Notes under the pieces: generated by a model
The model's database searches: none
The model's input: the letters and a program-made list of their open reading frames with translations, nothing else
What the model was told of the DNA's origin: nothing
Translations under genes and position numbers: made by a program
Shown: piece by piece, positions 7,645-15,262 of the stretch
Layout of the letters: every line of letters begins with the position of its first letter
How positions within the stretch are numbered: the first letter of the stretch is position 1
NCBI GenBank assembly: GCA_002381225.1
Contig: DFSS01000002.1
Location: forward strand, 1,882-34,798
Direction: 5' to 3'
Length of the DNA stretch: 32,917 bases
Origin: Flavobacteriales bacterium UBA3431
Lineage (GTDB): Bacteria > Bacteroidota > Bacteroidia > Flavobacteriales > Schleiferiaceae

Positions 7645-8469
7645 ATGATGCTGAACAAATTACATGCCGCACTCGCCTTGGTTTTGGGGACCTTGACCCT
7701 CCAGGCGCAATACGTTTACGTGGATTTTCAAGATACTACGGTGTCTCAAAACGGTCACTTCGTCGACATTGACCTGAACAATGATACGGCCTTCGACTTT
7801 CGCTTTACGCTGTTGCGCGACACGGGGACGACCACGAACTTAATCGATGCGGTCATCGTCTCGCCGTTTGACTCCGTGACTTCGGGCATTTTTGGTCAGC
7901 AGCGCGGACTGTTCCACTATGCGGACCGCTTGGAGGTAGGGGACCTTATTTCGGCCACAGCCTCTGCGTGGCAAGGCATGTCTCCCACCGATGAATACGG
8001 TACGATTGATTACCGCTTCGATAGTGTGCACGACCCGTATTCCCAGTGGCAGGCGCCCTACACCGACGGATTTTTGGGCGCGCGCATTCAAAAAGACGGG
8101 GCCTACCTCTACGGGTGGATTCGTCTCCAATTGGCTGAGGACGGCAAGTCCTTTACACTGAAGGATTGTGCCTACCAAGAAAAAGCGGACAGCACGATGG
8201 AAGCAGGTCACCTTTGGATTAGCCTGGACGACCGCGCATTGGAGGGCTACCGCTGGGTCCGTCAGCTGGAGGCGATTTACTTGCAACGCGCTCATAGCCA
8301 CGCCACCACCCAGGTCTCCGTATTTGCGATGACTGGCCAATTGCTGCTTCAAGGCGCCTGGACAGACCGTGAATGGGCGATTCCCGTCTCGCTCACTCGG
8401 GATGCCATGATTCTTGTAGTGGTGCAATCGCCCGAGGGTACGTGGATTCAACGCATTCCTTTGCGCTAG
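7645..8469 (+). CDS. Secreted protein with probable C-terminal type IX sorting domain
   Basis: A 274-residue protein of unknown function. The N-terminus MMLNKLHAALALVLGTLTLQAQ is a Sec signal peptide with cleavage expected after about residue 20-22. The middle is beta-rich, acidic and aromatic, with no recognised catalytic motif; the pattern VDFQDTTVSQNGHFVDIDLNNDTAFDFRF suggests a beta-sandwich exoprotein. The last 70 residues (VSVFAMTGQLLLQGAW ... AMILVVVQSPEGTWIQRIPL) follow the type A C-terminal domain pattern used by the type IX secretion system, though weakly. If so, it is exported across the outer membrane and attached or released there. Two ATG codons are adjacent at 7645 and 7648 and cannot be told apart. 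Confidence 0.75.
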   Translation: MMLNKLHAALALVLGTLTLQAQYVYVDFQDTTVSQNGHFVDIDLNNDTAFDFRFTLLRDTGTTTNLIDAVIVSPFDSVTSGIFGQQRGLFHYADRLEVGDLISATASAWQGMSPTDEYGTIDYRFDSVHDPYSQWQAPYTDGFLGARIQKDGAYLYGWIRLQLAEDGKSFTLKDCAYQEKADSTMEAGHLWISLDDRALEGYRWVRQLEAIYLQRAHSHATTQVSVFAMTGQLLLQGAWTDREWAIPVSLTRDAMILVVVQSPEGTWIQRIPLR

Positions 8470-8540
8470 GACTTCAGAAATTTTTCAATTATTCCCTCTT
8501 CTGGGAAGAAAATCTGCAATGATTTCGGGGAAATCCGAAG

Positions 8541-8548
8541 TATTTTTG
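8541..8548 (+). promoter_or_regulatory. -7 box of the aconitase promoter
   Basis: TATTTTTG matches the Bacteroidota -7 consensus TAnnTTTG exactly and ends 18 bases before the aconitase ATG, giving a short but real leader of roughly a dozen bases. No good -33 TTG was seen. Confidence 0.6.
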
Positions 8549-8566
8549 CGTTAAATACCCCTATCT

Positions 8567-10834
8567 ATGGCTTTTGATATTGAAATGATTCGCGGTTTTT
8601 ACGAGCGCTTCCCCGGACGCGTCGCCGCTGCCCGTACCGTCGTTGGTCAACCATTGACCTTGTCGGAGAAAATCTTGTATGCCCACTTGTGGCAAGGGGA
8701 TGCCACAGAAGCCCACCAACGTGGAGCGTCCTATGTCGACTTTGCTCCTGACCGAGTGGCCATGCAGGATGCGACGGCCCAAATGGCGCTGCTTCAGTTT
8801 ATGCAGGCGGGCCGCAAACAAGCGGCGGTTCCATCGACAGTCCACTGTGACCACTTGATCCAGGCCCGCGTTGGGGCCACCACGGACCTCCAAGATGCCG
8901 TGAATAAGAGCAACGAGGTATTCAACTTCTTGGCTTCGGTTTCGAACAAATACGGTATCGGTTTTTGGAAGCCCGGTGCAGGAATTATCCACCAAGTCGT
9001 CCTCGAAAACTACGCCTTCCCCGGAGGAATGATGATCGGCACGGATTCACACACTGTGAATGCCGGCGGCCTCGGAATGGTGGCGATTGGGGTTGGCGGT
9101 GCAGATGCCGTCGACGTAATGGCCGGCATGGCGTGGGAGTTGAAGTTTCCCAAGTTGATCGGGGTCAAATTGACCGGTGAACTCAGCGGTTGGGCCTCAG
9201 CGAAGGACGTCATCCTCAAAGTAGCGGGCATCCTTACGGTCAAAGGCGGCACAGGTTGCATCGTCGAGTACTTCGGCGAAGGCGCAGAGTCGCTCTCCTG
9301 TACCGGCAAGGGCACCATTTGCAATATGGGGGCCGAAATTGGTGCGACGACCTCCACCTTCGCATATGACGCCTCCATGGAGCGCTATCTGCGTGCCACC
9401 GGCCGCGCAGACGTGGCGGATTTGGCCAATACCGTGGCCTCTGAATTGACGGCGGACCCCGAGGTCTACGCACACCCTGAGAAGTATTTTGATCAAGTGA
9501 TCGAAATCAATCTGTCTGAATTGGAGCCCCATGTGAACGGTCCGTTCACGCCAGATTTGGCGACCCCGATTTCCAAGCTGGGTGAAGTCGCCAAAGCCAA
9601 TGGCTGGCCTTTAGACGTGGAAGTAGGTTTAATAGGCTCTTGTACCAACTCGTCGTATGAAGATTTAACCCGGGCTGCGTCCGTAGCCAAGCAAGCCGCG
9701 GCCAAGAAGCTGTCCGTGAATGCGGAATATTCGGTGACCCCCGGCTCAGAGCAGGTGCGTTACACCGCCGAGCGCGATGGTTTGCTGGAAGAATTTGAAG
9801 CGATTGGCGGCAAAGTATTTGCCAATGCCTGTGGCCCCTGCATCGGTCAGTGGGCACGTGAGGGCGCGGACAAGGGAGAAAAGAACACCATTGTTCACTC
9901 GTTCAACCGCAACTTCGCGAAGCGTGCGGATGGCAACCCCAATACGCATGCCTTTGTCGCATCCCCTGAACTCGTAACGGCCTTGGCGATTGCCGGTCGT
10001 TTGGATTTCAATCCTTTGACGGATACCCTCATCAATCAGGATGGCGAGGCAGTGAAGCTCGACGCCCCCGTGGGCGAGGAGCTCCCAGCGCGCGGCTATG
10101 CCGTGGAAGATGCGGGCTACCAAGCTCCTGCAGAGGATGGCAGCCACGTGGTCGTCGCGGTCAATCCAGAAAGTCAGCGCCTCCAGTTGCTCGATTCGTT
10201 CGCAGCATGGGACGGTCAAAACATCACGGGGGCCAAGTTGCTCATCAAAGCCCAAGGCAAGTGCACCACCGACCACATTTCGATGGCGGGTCCATGGTTG
10301 CGCTACCGCGGTCACTTGGACAACATCGCCAACAACACGTTGACGGGTGCCGTGAACGCCTTTAATGGGGCAACGAATTCTGTTCTGAATGCCTTGACGG
10401 GGGAGTACGGCGAGGTTCCAGCCGTCCAGCGCGAATACAAAGCGGCGGGCATTCCCACCTTGGTGGTCGGCGATCAGAACTATGGCGAGGGGTCTTCTCG
10501 TGAGCACGCCGCCATGCAGCCCCGCCACCTCGGAGTTCGGGCTGTTCTGGTAAAGAGCTTTGCACGCATCCACGAAACCAACCTCAAGAAGCAAGGCATG
10601 TTGGCCTTGACCTTTGCCAACGAGGCGGATTACGACCTCATTCAAGAGCACGATGTCATCGACTTGGTGGACTTGAAAGACTTTGCTCCAGGCAAGCCTT
10701 TGACGTTGGTTTTCCGCCATGCCAATGGCCTCGAAGACCGCGTAATGGCGCAGCACACGTACAATGAACAGCAGATTGCTTGGTTTAAGGCCGGGTCCGC
10801 CCTAAACCTTATCAAGCAAGAACAAGGTTTGTAA
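8567..10834 (+). CDS. acn: Aconitate hydratase, mitochondrial-type
   Basis: A 755-residue [4Fe-4S] aconitase that isomerises citrate to isocitrate through cis-aconitate in the TCA cycle. The three cluster ligands are visible: Cys359 in GSCTNSSYEDL, and Cys422 and Cys425 in ACGPCIGQW. Other landmarks are STVHCDHLIQA near residue 90, GTDSHTVNAGGLGMVAIGVGGADAVD, and the swivel domain with GDQNYGEGSSREHAAMQPRHLG, which carries substrate-binding Ser and Arg. The length and the N-terminus MAFDIEMIRGFYERFPGRV match the mitochondrial-like class common in Bacteroidota rather than the longer AcnA or AcnB of proteobacteria. It is a single gene with its own promoter and terminator. Confidence 0.96.
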   Translation: MAFDIEMIRGFYERFPGRVAAARTVVGQPLTLSEKILYAHLWQGDATEAHQRGASYVDFAPDRVAMQDATAQMALLQFMQAGRKQAAVPSTVHCDHLIQARVGATTDLQDAVNKSNEVFNFLASVSNKYGIGFWKPGAGIIHQVVLENYAFPGGMMIGTDSHTVNAGGLGMVAIGVGGADAVDVMAGMAWELKFPKLIGVKLTGELSGWASAKDVILKVAGILTVKGGTGCIVEYFGEGAESLSCTGKGTICNMGAEIGATTSTFAYDASMERYLRATGRADVADLANTVASELTADPEVYAHPEKYFDQVIEINLSELEPHVNGPFTPDLATPISKLGEVAKANGWPLDVEVGLIGSCTNSSYEDLTRAASVAKQAAAKKLSVNAEYSVTPGSEQVRYTAERDGLLEEFEAIGGKVFANACGPCIGQWAREGADKGEKNTIVHSFNRNFAKRADGNPNTHAFVASPELVTALAIAGRLDFNPLTDTLINQDGEAVKLDAPVGEELPARGYAVEDAGYQAPAEDGSHVVVAVNPESQRLQLLDSFAAWDGQNITGAKLLIKAQGKCTTDHISMAGPWLRYRGHLDNIANNTLTGAVNAFNGATNSVLNALTGEYGEVPAVQREYKAAGIPTLVVGDQNYGEGSSREHAAMQPRHLGVRAVLVKSFARIHETNLKKQGMLALTFANEADYDLIQEHDVIDLVDLKDFAPGKPLTLVFRHANGLEDRVMAQHTYNEQQIAWFKAGSALNLIKQEQGL

Positions 10835-10858
10835 ACCATAGGTTGATAAGTTCTCCAT

Positions 10859-10890
10859 GCCGCAGCCCTAAAAGGCTGCGGCTTTTTTTT
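10859..10890 (+). terminator. Rho-independent terminator of aconitase
   Basis: A perfect nine-base-pair stem GCCGCAGCC/GGCTGCGGC (10859-10867 with 10874-10882) and a six-base loop are followed by eight T residues. The last T is also the first base of the next gene's -7-like box, so terminator and promoter are contiguous. Confidence 0.93.
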
Positions 10891-10897
10891 ACCTTCC
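10890..10897 (+). promoter_or_regulatory. -7-like box of the UMF1 transporter gene
   Basis: TACCTTCC (two mismatches to TAnnTTTG) ends four bases before the ATG at 10902. Some promoter must lie here because the gene directly follows a strong terminator. The same octamer precedes the sulfotransferase gene at 3434. Confidence 0.5.
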
Positions 10898-10901
10898 AAG
10901 C

Positions 10902-12185
10902 ATGGAGTATTCGAAGCGAACCCAATGGGGCTGGGCCATGTACGATTGGGCCAACTCGTCCTACAGTTTAGTCATTGGGACAGCCATCTATCCCATTTAC
11001 TATGCCGCGGTCATGGAAGGAGCAGGCAAGGAAGGGTTTGCCTTTCTGGGTGGGCACATCAGTACCACAGCCGCCTACACCTTTGCGGTCGCCGCTTCAT
11101 TCTTAACCGTAAGCCTTATGACGCCCTACTTGAGCGCCCTGGCCGAACTCGGGGGGAACAAGAAGCAATTCATGCGCGCCTTTATCTACACGGGGTCAGC
11201 CGCATGTATGGGGATGTACTTTTTCACCGAAGAGACCTTGTGGTGGGGACTGCTCGCTCCGTATTTGGCTTCGCTCTGCTTTTCGGGGAGTTTGGTATTC
11301 TACAACTCGTACTTACCGGAAATTGCCCCGCCAGACCATCAAGATGCCTTGTCGGCTCGGGGATTTGCTATGGGCTACTTCGGCAGCAGTTTGGTCTTGA
11401 TTGCCGCGTTGGCCTGTATCCAGAACCCTGATTGGTTCAACCAAGATGGAGTGGGTTGGATTACCCGGATGAGCTTTGTGACCGTAGGTCTTTGGTGGTT
11501 AGGTTGGGGGGAGTTTTCCCTCTATCGCTTGCCGTCAGGCCATCAAATAGAGGGCGGTGTGAAAGAAAAGGGCTGGATTCGGGCGGCCTACCAACGCGTG
11601 TTTGATGTCGTGGCGGAATTTCGGGCCATGCCCGGAGTAGAACGCTTTTTAGTGGGCTTCTTTTTTGCCTCGGCAGGGGTCCAGACCATTATTTTAATAG
11701 CCAGCTTGTTCGGGACACAAGTGCTAGGACTCGAGACATCGGCGTTGATTACGACGATTTTACTGATTCAATTTGTGGGGATAGCGGGTTCGGCACTGTT
11801 TAGCCGACTCAGCCGAATCTGGGGTAACATCCAGGCTTTGATCTTGGCTGGCTTGCTTTGGGTGTGCATTTGTGCCTTGGCCTATGTCGTAAACAGCGAA
11901 ACGCAGTTCTACTTCTTGGGGGCCGCGGTGGGATTGGTACTGGGAGGCATCCAATCGTTGGCGCGGTCAACTTTTTCCAAGTTGCTTCCCTCAGAAGGGG
12001 AACACGTGACCTACTTCAGCTTTTTTGATATTGCTGAGAAGCTCGCGACGGTTCTTGGCATGGTAGCCGTAGGCTGGTTGGAAACGGTCACGGGCGATTT
12101 GCGGTTTTCCGCCCTGTTGCTTTCGGTGTTCTTCCTCTTGGCGGTGCTTTCTTGGTTCGGCGTACGTACGGCACAGAAATTGTAA
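10902..12185 (+). CDS. MFS transporter, UMF1 (Atg22-like) family
   Basis: A 427-residue inner-membrane protein with about 12 hydrophobic segments. The N-terminus WGWAMYDWANSSYSLVIGTAIYPIYY is the hallmark of the UMF1 family, related to eukaryotic vacuolar Atg22. A second diagnostic stretch is GGIQSLARSTFSKLLPSEGEHVTYFSFFDIAEKLATVLG in the C-terminal half. Bacterial members are thought to export small metabolites such as amino acids, but the substrate is not established. It follows the aconitase terminator and has its own promoter-like box. Its stop codon overlaps the candidate promoter box of the next gene. Confidence 0.9.
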   Translation: MEYSKRTQWGWAMYDWANSSYSLVIGTAIYPIYYAAVMEGAGKEGFAFLGGHISTTAAYTFAVAASFLTVSLMTPYLSALAELGGNKKQFMRAFIYTGSAACMGMYFFTEETLWWGLLAPYLASLCFSGSLVFYNSYLPEIAPPDHQDALSARGFAMGYFGSSLVLIAALACIQNPDWFNQDGVGWITRMSFVTVGLWWLGWGEFSLYRLPSGHQIEGGVKEKGWIRAAYQRVFDVVAEFRAMPGVERFLVGFFFASAGVQTIILIASLFGTQVLGLETSALITTILLIQFVGIAGSALFSRLSRIWGNIQALILAGLLWVCICALAYVVNSETQFYFLGAAVGLVLGGIQSLARSTFSKLLPSEGEHVTYFSFFDIAEKLATVLGMVAVGWLETVTGDLRFSALLLSVFFLLAVLSWFGVRTAQKL

Positions 12186-12190
12186 ATTCA
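12183..12190 (+). promoter_or_regulatory. Candidate -7 box of the cytochrome c-YceI-DUF5777 operon
   Basis: TAAATTCA overlaps the UMF1 stop codon and ends five bases before the ATG at 12196. It resembles the box ahead of the glycosyltransferase operon (TAAATTCG four bases before its ATG), and both are followed by GGGT then the start codon. Two mismatches to the consensus, so read-through from the UMF1 gene is the alternative. Confidence 0.35.
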
Positions 12191-12195
12191 CGGGT

Positions 12196-12552
12196 ATGAA
12201 AAAGGGCTTTGTGGTAGTTTGGATCGGACTGAGCGCGCTGTCGGGATGCTATTACGACAATGCGGAGGATCTCTACGGAACGACCCCTTGTGATGCTACC
12301 GTCGTGACGTGGACGGCGGACATCCAACCTTTGCTTCAAGCCCAATGTGTTTCCTGCCATTCGGGGGCTTCGCCTTCGGGCGGGAAGGACTTGAGTACCT
12401 ATGCCCAAGTAAAGACCCATCTAGGTGGCGTAGTGAGTCGAGTGAACAAGCCTGTGGGGGATCCCCTCCTCATGCCACCAAGCGGCCCCCTCTCTACCTG
12501 TTCCTTAACCAAACTTGATGCGTGGGTTGCGGCCGGCGCTCTGGAAAACTAA
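12196..12552 (+). CDS. Small monoheme cytochrome c lipoprotein
   Basis: A 118-residue protein. The signal peptide ends in lipobox LSGC with the lipidated Cys18. One c-type heme site is CVSCH (Cys51-His55) and the probable distal ligand is Met93 in LLMPPSG. Two extra cysteines (Cys32 and Cys102) could form a disulfide. It resembles the small cytochrome domains found in planctomycete-type and Bacteroidota proteins, where the mature domain is only about 90 residues. It would be anchored in the envelope and carry one electron. It is the first gene of a tight operon with a YceI protein (12-base gap) and a DUF5777 barrel. The electron donor and acceptor are unknown. Confidence 0.87.
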   Translation: MKKGFVVVWIGLSALSGCYYDNAEDLYGTTPCDATVVTWTADIQPLLQAQCVSCHSGASPSGGKDLSTYAQVKTHLGGVVSRVNKPVGDPLLMPPSGPLSTCSLTKLDAWVAAGALEN

Positions 12553-12564
12553 TCCCAAACCCTC

Positions 12565-13107
12565 ATGAAAAAGACGCTATTTCTTTCTATTGCACTTTTG
12601 GCGACCCTATCTGCTTCGGCCCAAAAACTAGTCAGTCGCGACACCTATGTCCATTTCTTTTCCGAAACCCCGGTAGAGGATATTGAAGCGTCGCTGAAGG
12701 ATGGAGTGGGCCTCATCAACACCGAAACCAAGGAATTCGTTTTCCAAGTGAATATCCAGTCCTTCACGTTTGAGAAGGCCCTCATGCAGGAACACTTCAA
12801 CGAAAACTACATGGAGTCTACCAAGTACCCTAAGGGCTTGTTCAAGGGTAAAATCACTGGGGATGTAGCCTTCTCAAAGGCAGGAACGTACACTGTCAAG
12901 CTGGTGGGAACCATGAATATCCACGGAAAGGACCGCCCTATGACCATTCCTGCAACCATCACGGTATCCAAAGAAGGTCTGGTTGTCTTGGAGTCCACCT
13001 TTATCATCAAACCGACGGATCACGACGTGGAAATTCCCAGCCTAGTGGTGACCAAGATCGCCAAAGAGATCGAAGTCAAGGTGAAGTCCACCCTTCGCGC
13101 CAACTAA
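12565..13107 (+). CDS. YceI family periplasmic protein
   Basis: A 180-residue exported protein. A Sec signal peptide (1-19, ending SASAQ) is followed by a YceI-like lipocalin fold: early VHFFSETPVEDIEA, then VFQVNIQSFTFEKALMQEHFNENYMESTKYPKGLFKG and the late VKLVGTMNIHGKDRPMTIPATI, where NIHGKDR corresponds to the conserved LTIHGVTK strand. YceI proteins bind isoprenoid-type lipids in a barrel; some are linked to quinone or acid and osmotic stress, but the role is unsettled. There is no lipobox, so it is periplasmic. It sits between a cytochrome c lipoprotein and an outer-membrane barrel, with one base before the next ATG. Confidence 0.88.
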   Translation: MKKTLFLSIALLATLSASAQKLVSRDTYVHFFSETPVEDIEASLKDGVGLINTETKEFVFQVNIQSFTFEKALMQEHFNENYMESTKYPKGLFKGKITGDVAFSKAGTYTVKLVGTMNIHGKDRPMTIPATITVSKEGLVVLESTFIIKPTDHDVEIPSLVVTKIAKEIEVKVKSTLRAN

Positions 13108-13108
13108 C

Positions 13109-13993
13109 ATGAAGCATTTTTTTTTCGCGCTGAGTCTAGGCCTCGCCATGAGTGCCTGGGCCCAAGACGACTTGTTGGCAGAATTGGATGCCATTGCCCC
13201 GCCTGCCCCGAAAGCCTATGCCTTCGCCACCTTTAAAGGCACACGTATTATCAACCAACAATCGGTAGAATTGCCTGCCGCAGGGGTTGGGCAATTTGTT
13301 ATTGGCCATCGGTTTGGTGCCCTCAATGACAAGCCCCTGTACAATCTTTTTGGCCTGGATGTCGCCCAAATCCGCTTTGAGTACAGCTATTCCCCGGTGA
13401 AGTGGCTGAATTTTGGGGCAGGACGCTCCTCCGGTTCCAAGACCTATGACGGATTCGCCAAGGTGCGCTTCACCCGTCAATCGAGTGGGCCCGGTTTTAA
13501 CTGGCCCGTGACCACCGCGTATTACACCAATGCCACCATTGTGACAACCCCCTTTGCGGATGGGTTTGACCATTTTTTCACAGACCGAATGGCCTACACG
13601 CATCAATGGCTGGTAGCGCGCAAAATGAATGAGGCTCTTTCGCTTCAAGTGGCTCCCACCTTGGTGCACTTTAATCTGGTCCAAACCCCTGCCGAGTCCA
13701 ACGACCAATGGGGCGTAGCGCTGGGGGGGCGCTACAAGCTAACCCAGAGAATGGCCTTGACCGCAGACTACCTGCTGCGTATCAATCCTGTAGATCAAAC
13801 CCACAACCCACTGAGCATTGGCATTGACATTGAAACGGGAGGACATGTCTTTCAATTCCACTTGACCAATGCGCGATCCATGGCGGATCCCCAATGGATG
13901 ATGCAAACCCCCGGGGATTGGACCAAAGGGGATATTTTCTTGGGCTTTAATATTACCCGCGTCTTCACGCACAAGGCTCCCGATTTCCGATGA
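13109..13993 (+). CDS. DUF5777 family outer-membrane beta-barrel protein
   Basis: A 294-residue protein with signal peptide 1-18 (MSAWA before QDD). The family stretch is FKGTRIINQQSVELPAAGVGQFVIGHRFG (about 43-71), followed by alternating amphipathic strands such as FEYSYSPVKWLNFGAGRSS and ALGGRYKLTQRMALTADYLLRI, and a terminal VFQFHLTNARS ... GDIFLGFNITRVF typical of barrel ends. The family has no assigned function. It starts one base after the YceI stop, so the three genes are surely one transcript. No terminator is visible before the next gene, whose promoter begins about 60 bases later. Confidence 0.85.
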   Translation: MKHFFFALSLGLAMSAWAQDDLLAELDAIAPPAPKAYAFATFKGTRIINQQSVELPAAGVGQFVIGHRFGALNDKPLYNLFGLDVAQIRFEYSYSPVKWLNFGAGRSSGSKTYDGFAKVRFTRQSSGPGFNWPVTTAYYTNATIVTTPFADGFDHFFTDRMAYTHQWLVARKMNEALSLQVAPTLVHFNLVQTPAESNDQWGVALGGRYKLTQRMALTADYLLRINPVDQTHNPLSIGIDIETGGHVFQFHLTNARSMADPQWMMQTPGDWTKGDIFLGFNITRVFTHKAPDFR

Positions 13994-14054
13994 ATGCAGG
14001 GAACCCCTGGGAGCTGGGATGAGCGCCGTGACACGGCGGAGGCATTTCGGATGC

Positions 14055-14062
14055 TACCTTCG
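14055..14062 (+). promoter_or_regulatory. -7-like box deciding the start of lhgO
   Basis: TACCTTCG (one mismatch to TAnnTTTG) ends six bases before the GTG at 14069. This argues that translation begins at that GTG and not at the in-frame ATG at 13994, which would lie upstream of the transcript. Confidence 0.55.
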
Positions 14063-14068
14063 AGGCTT

Positions 14069-15259
14069 GTGAAAACCACCTTTGATCTCATCGTTGTGGG
14101 GGGCGGCATCGTAGGTGCGGCCACGGCCTACCAATACCGCCAGCGGCACCCCTCGGCACGCATCGCCATTTTGGAAAAGGAGGCGCGCCCCGCCGCCCAT
14201 CAAACAGGTCGGAATTCAGGCGTCATTCATTCCGGTCTCTACTACAAACCTGGATCGCTCAAAGCACGAACGTGTTTAAGCGGCTATGCGCAACTGCTTG
14301 ATTTCTGTGCGGAAAATGCGGTAGCCCATGAGGTCTGCGGAAAAATTGTGGTGGCGACGGATGCCCAAGAAGCGGAGCGTTTGCGCGGCTTGGCGGATCG
14401 CGGTACCGAAAATGGATTGCAAGGCCTCCGCTTCGTAGATGCCGACCAAGCCCGAGAGATCGAACCCCATATCCAAGCCTACGAAGCGCTTTGGGTGCCC
14501 CAGACGGGCATCGTGGATTATGTGGGCATGACGGAAAAATTGCTTGAGCGAGCAACAGACGGCCACGGGTCGGTCCGTTTGAATTGCCGCGTTCATGGAC
14601 TGAAGCGATCGGGTTCCATCAGCCACGTAGAAACCTCGGAGGGGACCTATGAAGCGCCCCATGTGGTGGTTTGCGCGGGCTTGCAAAGCGACCGAATGGC
14701 GGCGAAAGACGGCGTTCGAAATGGCATTCGCATTGTGCCTTTTCGGGGCGATTACTACGACCTGACTCCCGAAGCGGCCCACAAGGTGCGCCATCTCGTC
14801 TACCCCGTTCCCGATCCGGAATTTCCCTTCCTGGGCGTCCACTTTACGCGGATGGTGGAAGGCGGAGTAGAATGCGGTCCCAATGCCGTTTTCAGTTTCG
14901 CTCGGGAAGGCTATTCCAAGACGGCCTTTGATGCCAAGGATAGCACGAGTGCTTTAGGCTTTGGGGGAACCTGGCGTTTGTTTGCCAAACATTGGCGCTA
15001 TGGACTCGGAGAATACGAGCGGGCTTTCTCCAAGCTTAAATTTCTCACGGCCCTACAAAAGATGATGCCGGGTCTCCAAATGGAGGATATTGTGCCCGGC
15101 CGAGCAGGTATTCGGGCCCAGGCGCTGGATCAAGCGGGCAAACTCGTTGACGACTTTGTAATCGAGCGCGGGGAAGCGGCTGTGCATGTGATCAACGCTC
15201 CTTCTCCCGCGGCGACGGCAAGTTTGGCCATTGGTGAAGAGATCCTTCGCCGGCTGTAA
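14069..15259 (+). CDS. lhgO: L-2-hydroxyglutarate oxidase
   Basis: A 396-residue FAD-dependent oxidase of the DAO family that converts L-2-hydroxyglutarate to 2-oxoglutarate and passes electrons to the membrane quinone pool. The dinucleotide site is DLIVVGGGIVGAATAYQ close to the N-terminus. QTGRNSGVIHSGLYYKPGSLKARTC is a strong family signature, and the C-terminal PGRAGIRAQALDQAGKLVDDFVI and INAPSPAATASLAIGEEI complete the FAD-binding fold. GTG start 14069 is preferred because the protein then begins directly before the FAD strand and a promoter box lies just upstream. It repairs a toxic by-product of 2-oxoglutarate metabolism, fitting the TCA genes nearby, though they are not in one operon. 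Its stop is three bases from a convergent stop. Confidence 0.9.
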   Translation: MKTTFDLIVVGGGIVGAATAYQYRQRHPSARIAILEKEARPAAHQTGRNSGVIHSGLYYKPGSLKARTCLSGYAQLLDFCAENAVAHEVCGKIVVATDAQEAERLRGLADRGTENGLQGLRFVDADQAREIEPHIQAYEALWVPQTGIVDYVGMTEKLLERATDGHGSVRLNCRVHGLKRSGSISHVETSEGTYEAPHVVVCAGLQSDRMAAKDGVRNGIRIVPFRGDYYDLTPEAAHKVRHLVYPVPDPEFPFLGVHFTRMVEGGVECGPNAVFSFAREGYSKTAFDAKDSTSALGFGGTWRLFAKHWRYGLGEYERAFSKLKFLTALQKMMPGLQMEDIVPGRAGIRAQALDQAGKLVDDFVIERGEAAVHVINAPSPAATASLAIGEEILRRL

Positions 15260-15262
15260 AAC

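Noticed and set aside
8492..8507. TTCCC...GGGAA hairpin after the type IX cargo gene as a terminator
   Set aside because: Only five base pairs, followed by A-rich sequence rather than Ts.
9746..10756. 336-codon minus-strand open frame opposite aconitase
   Set aside because: Aconitase is unmistakable here. The antisense frame has no family motif and is a typical shadow in GC-rich coding sequence.
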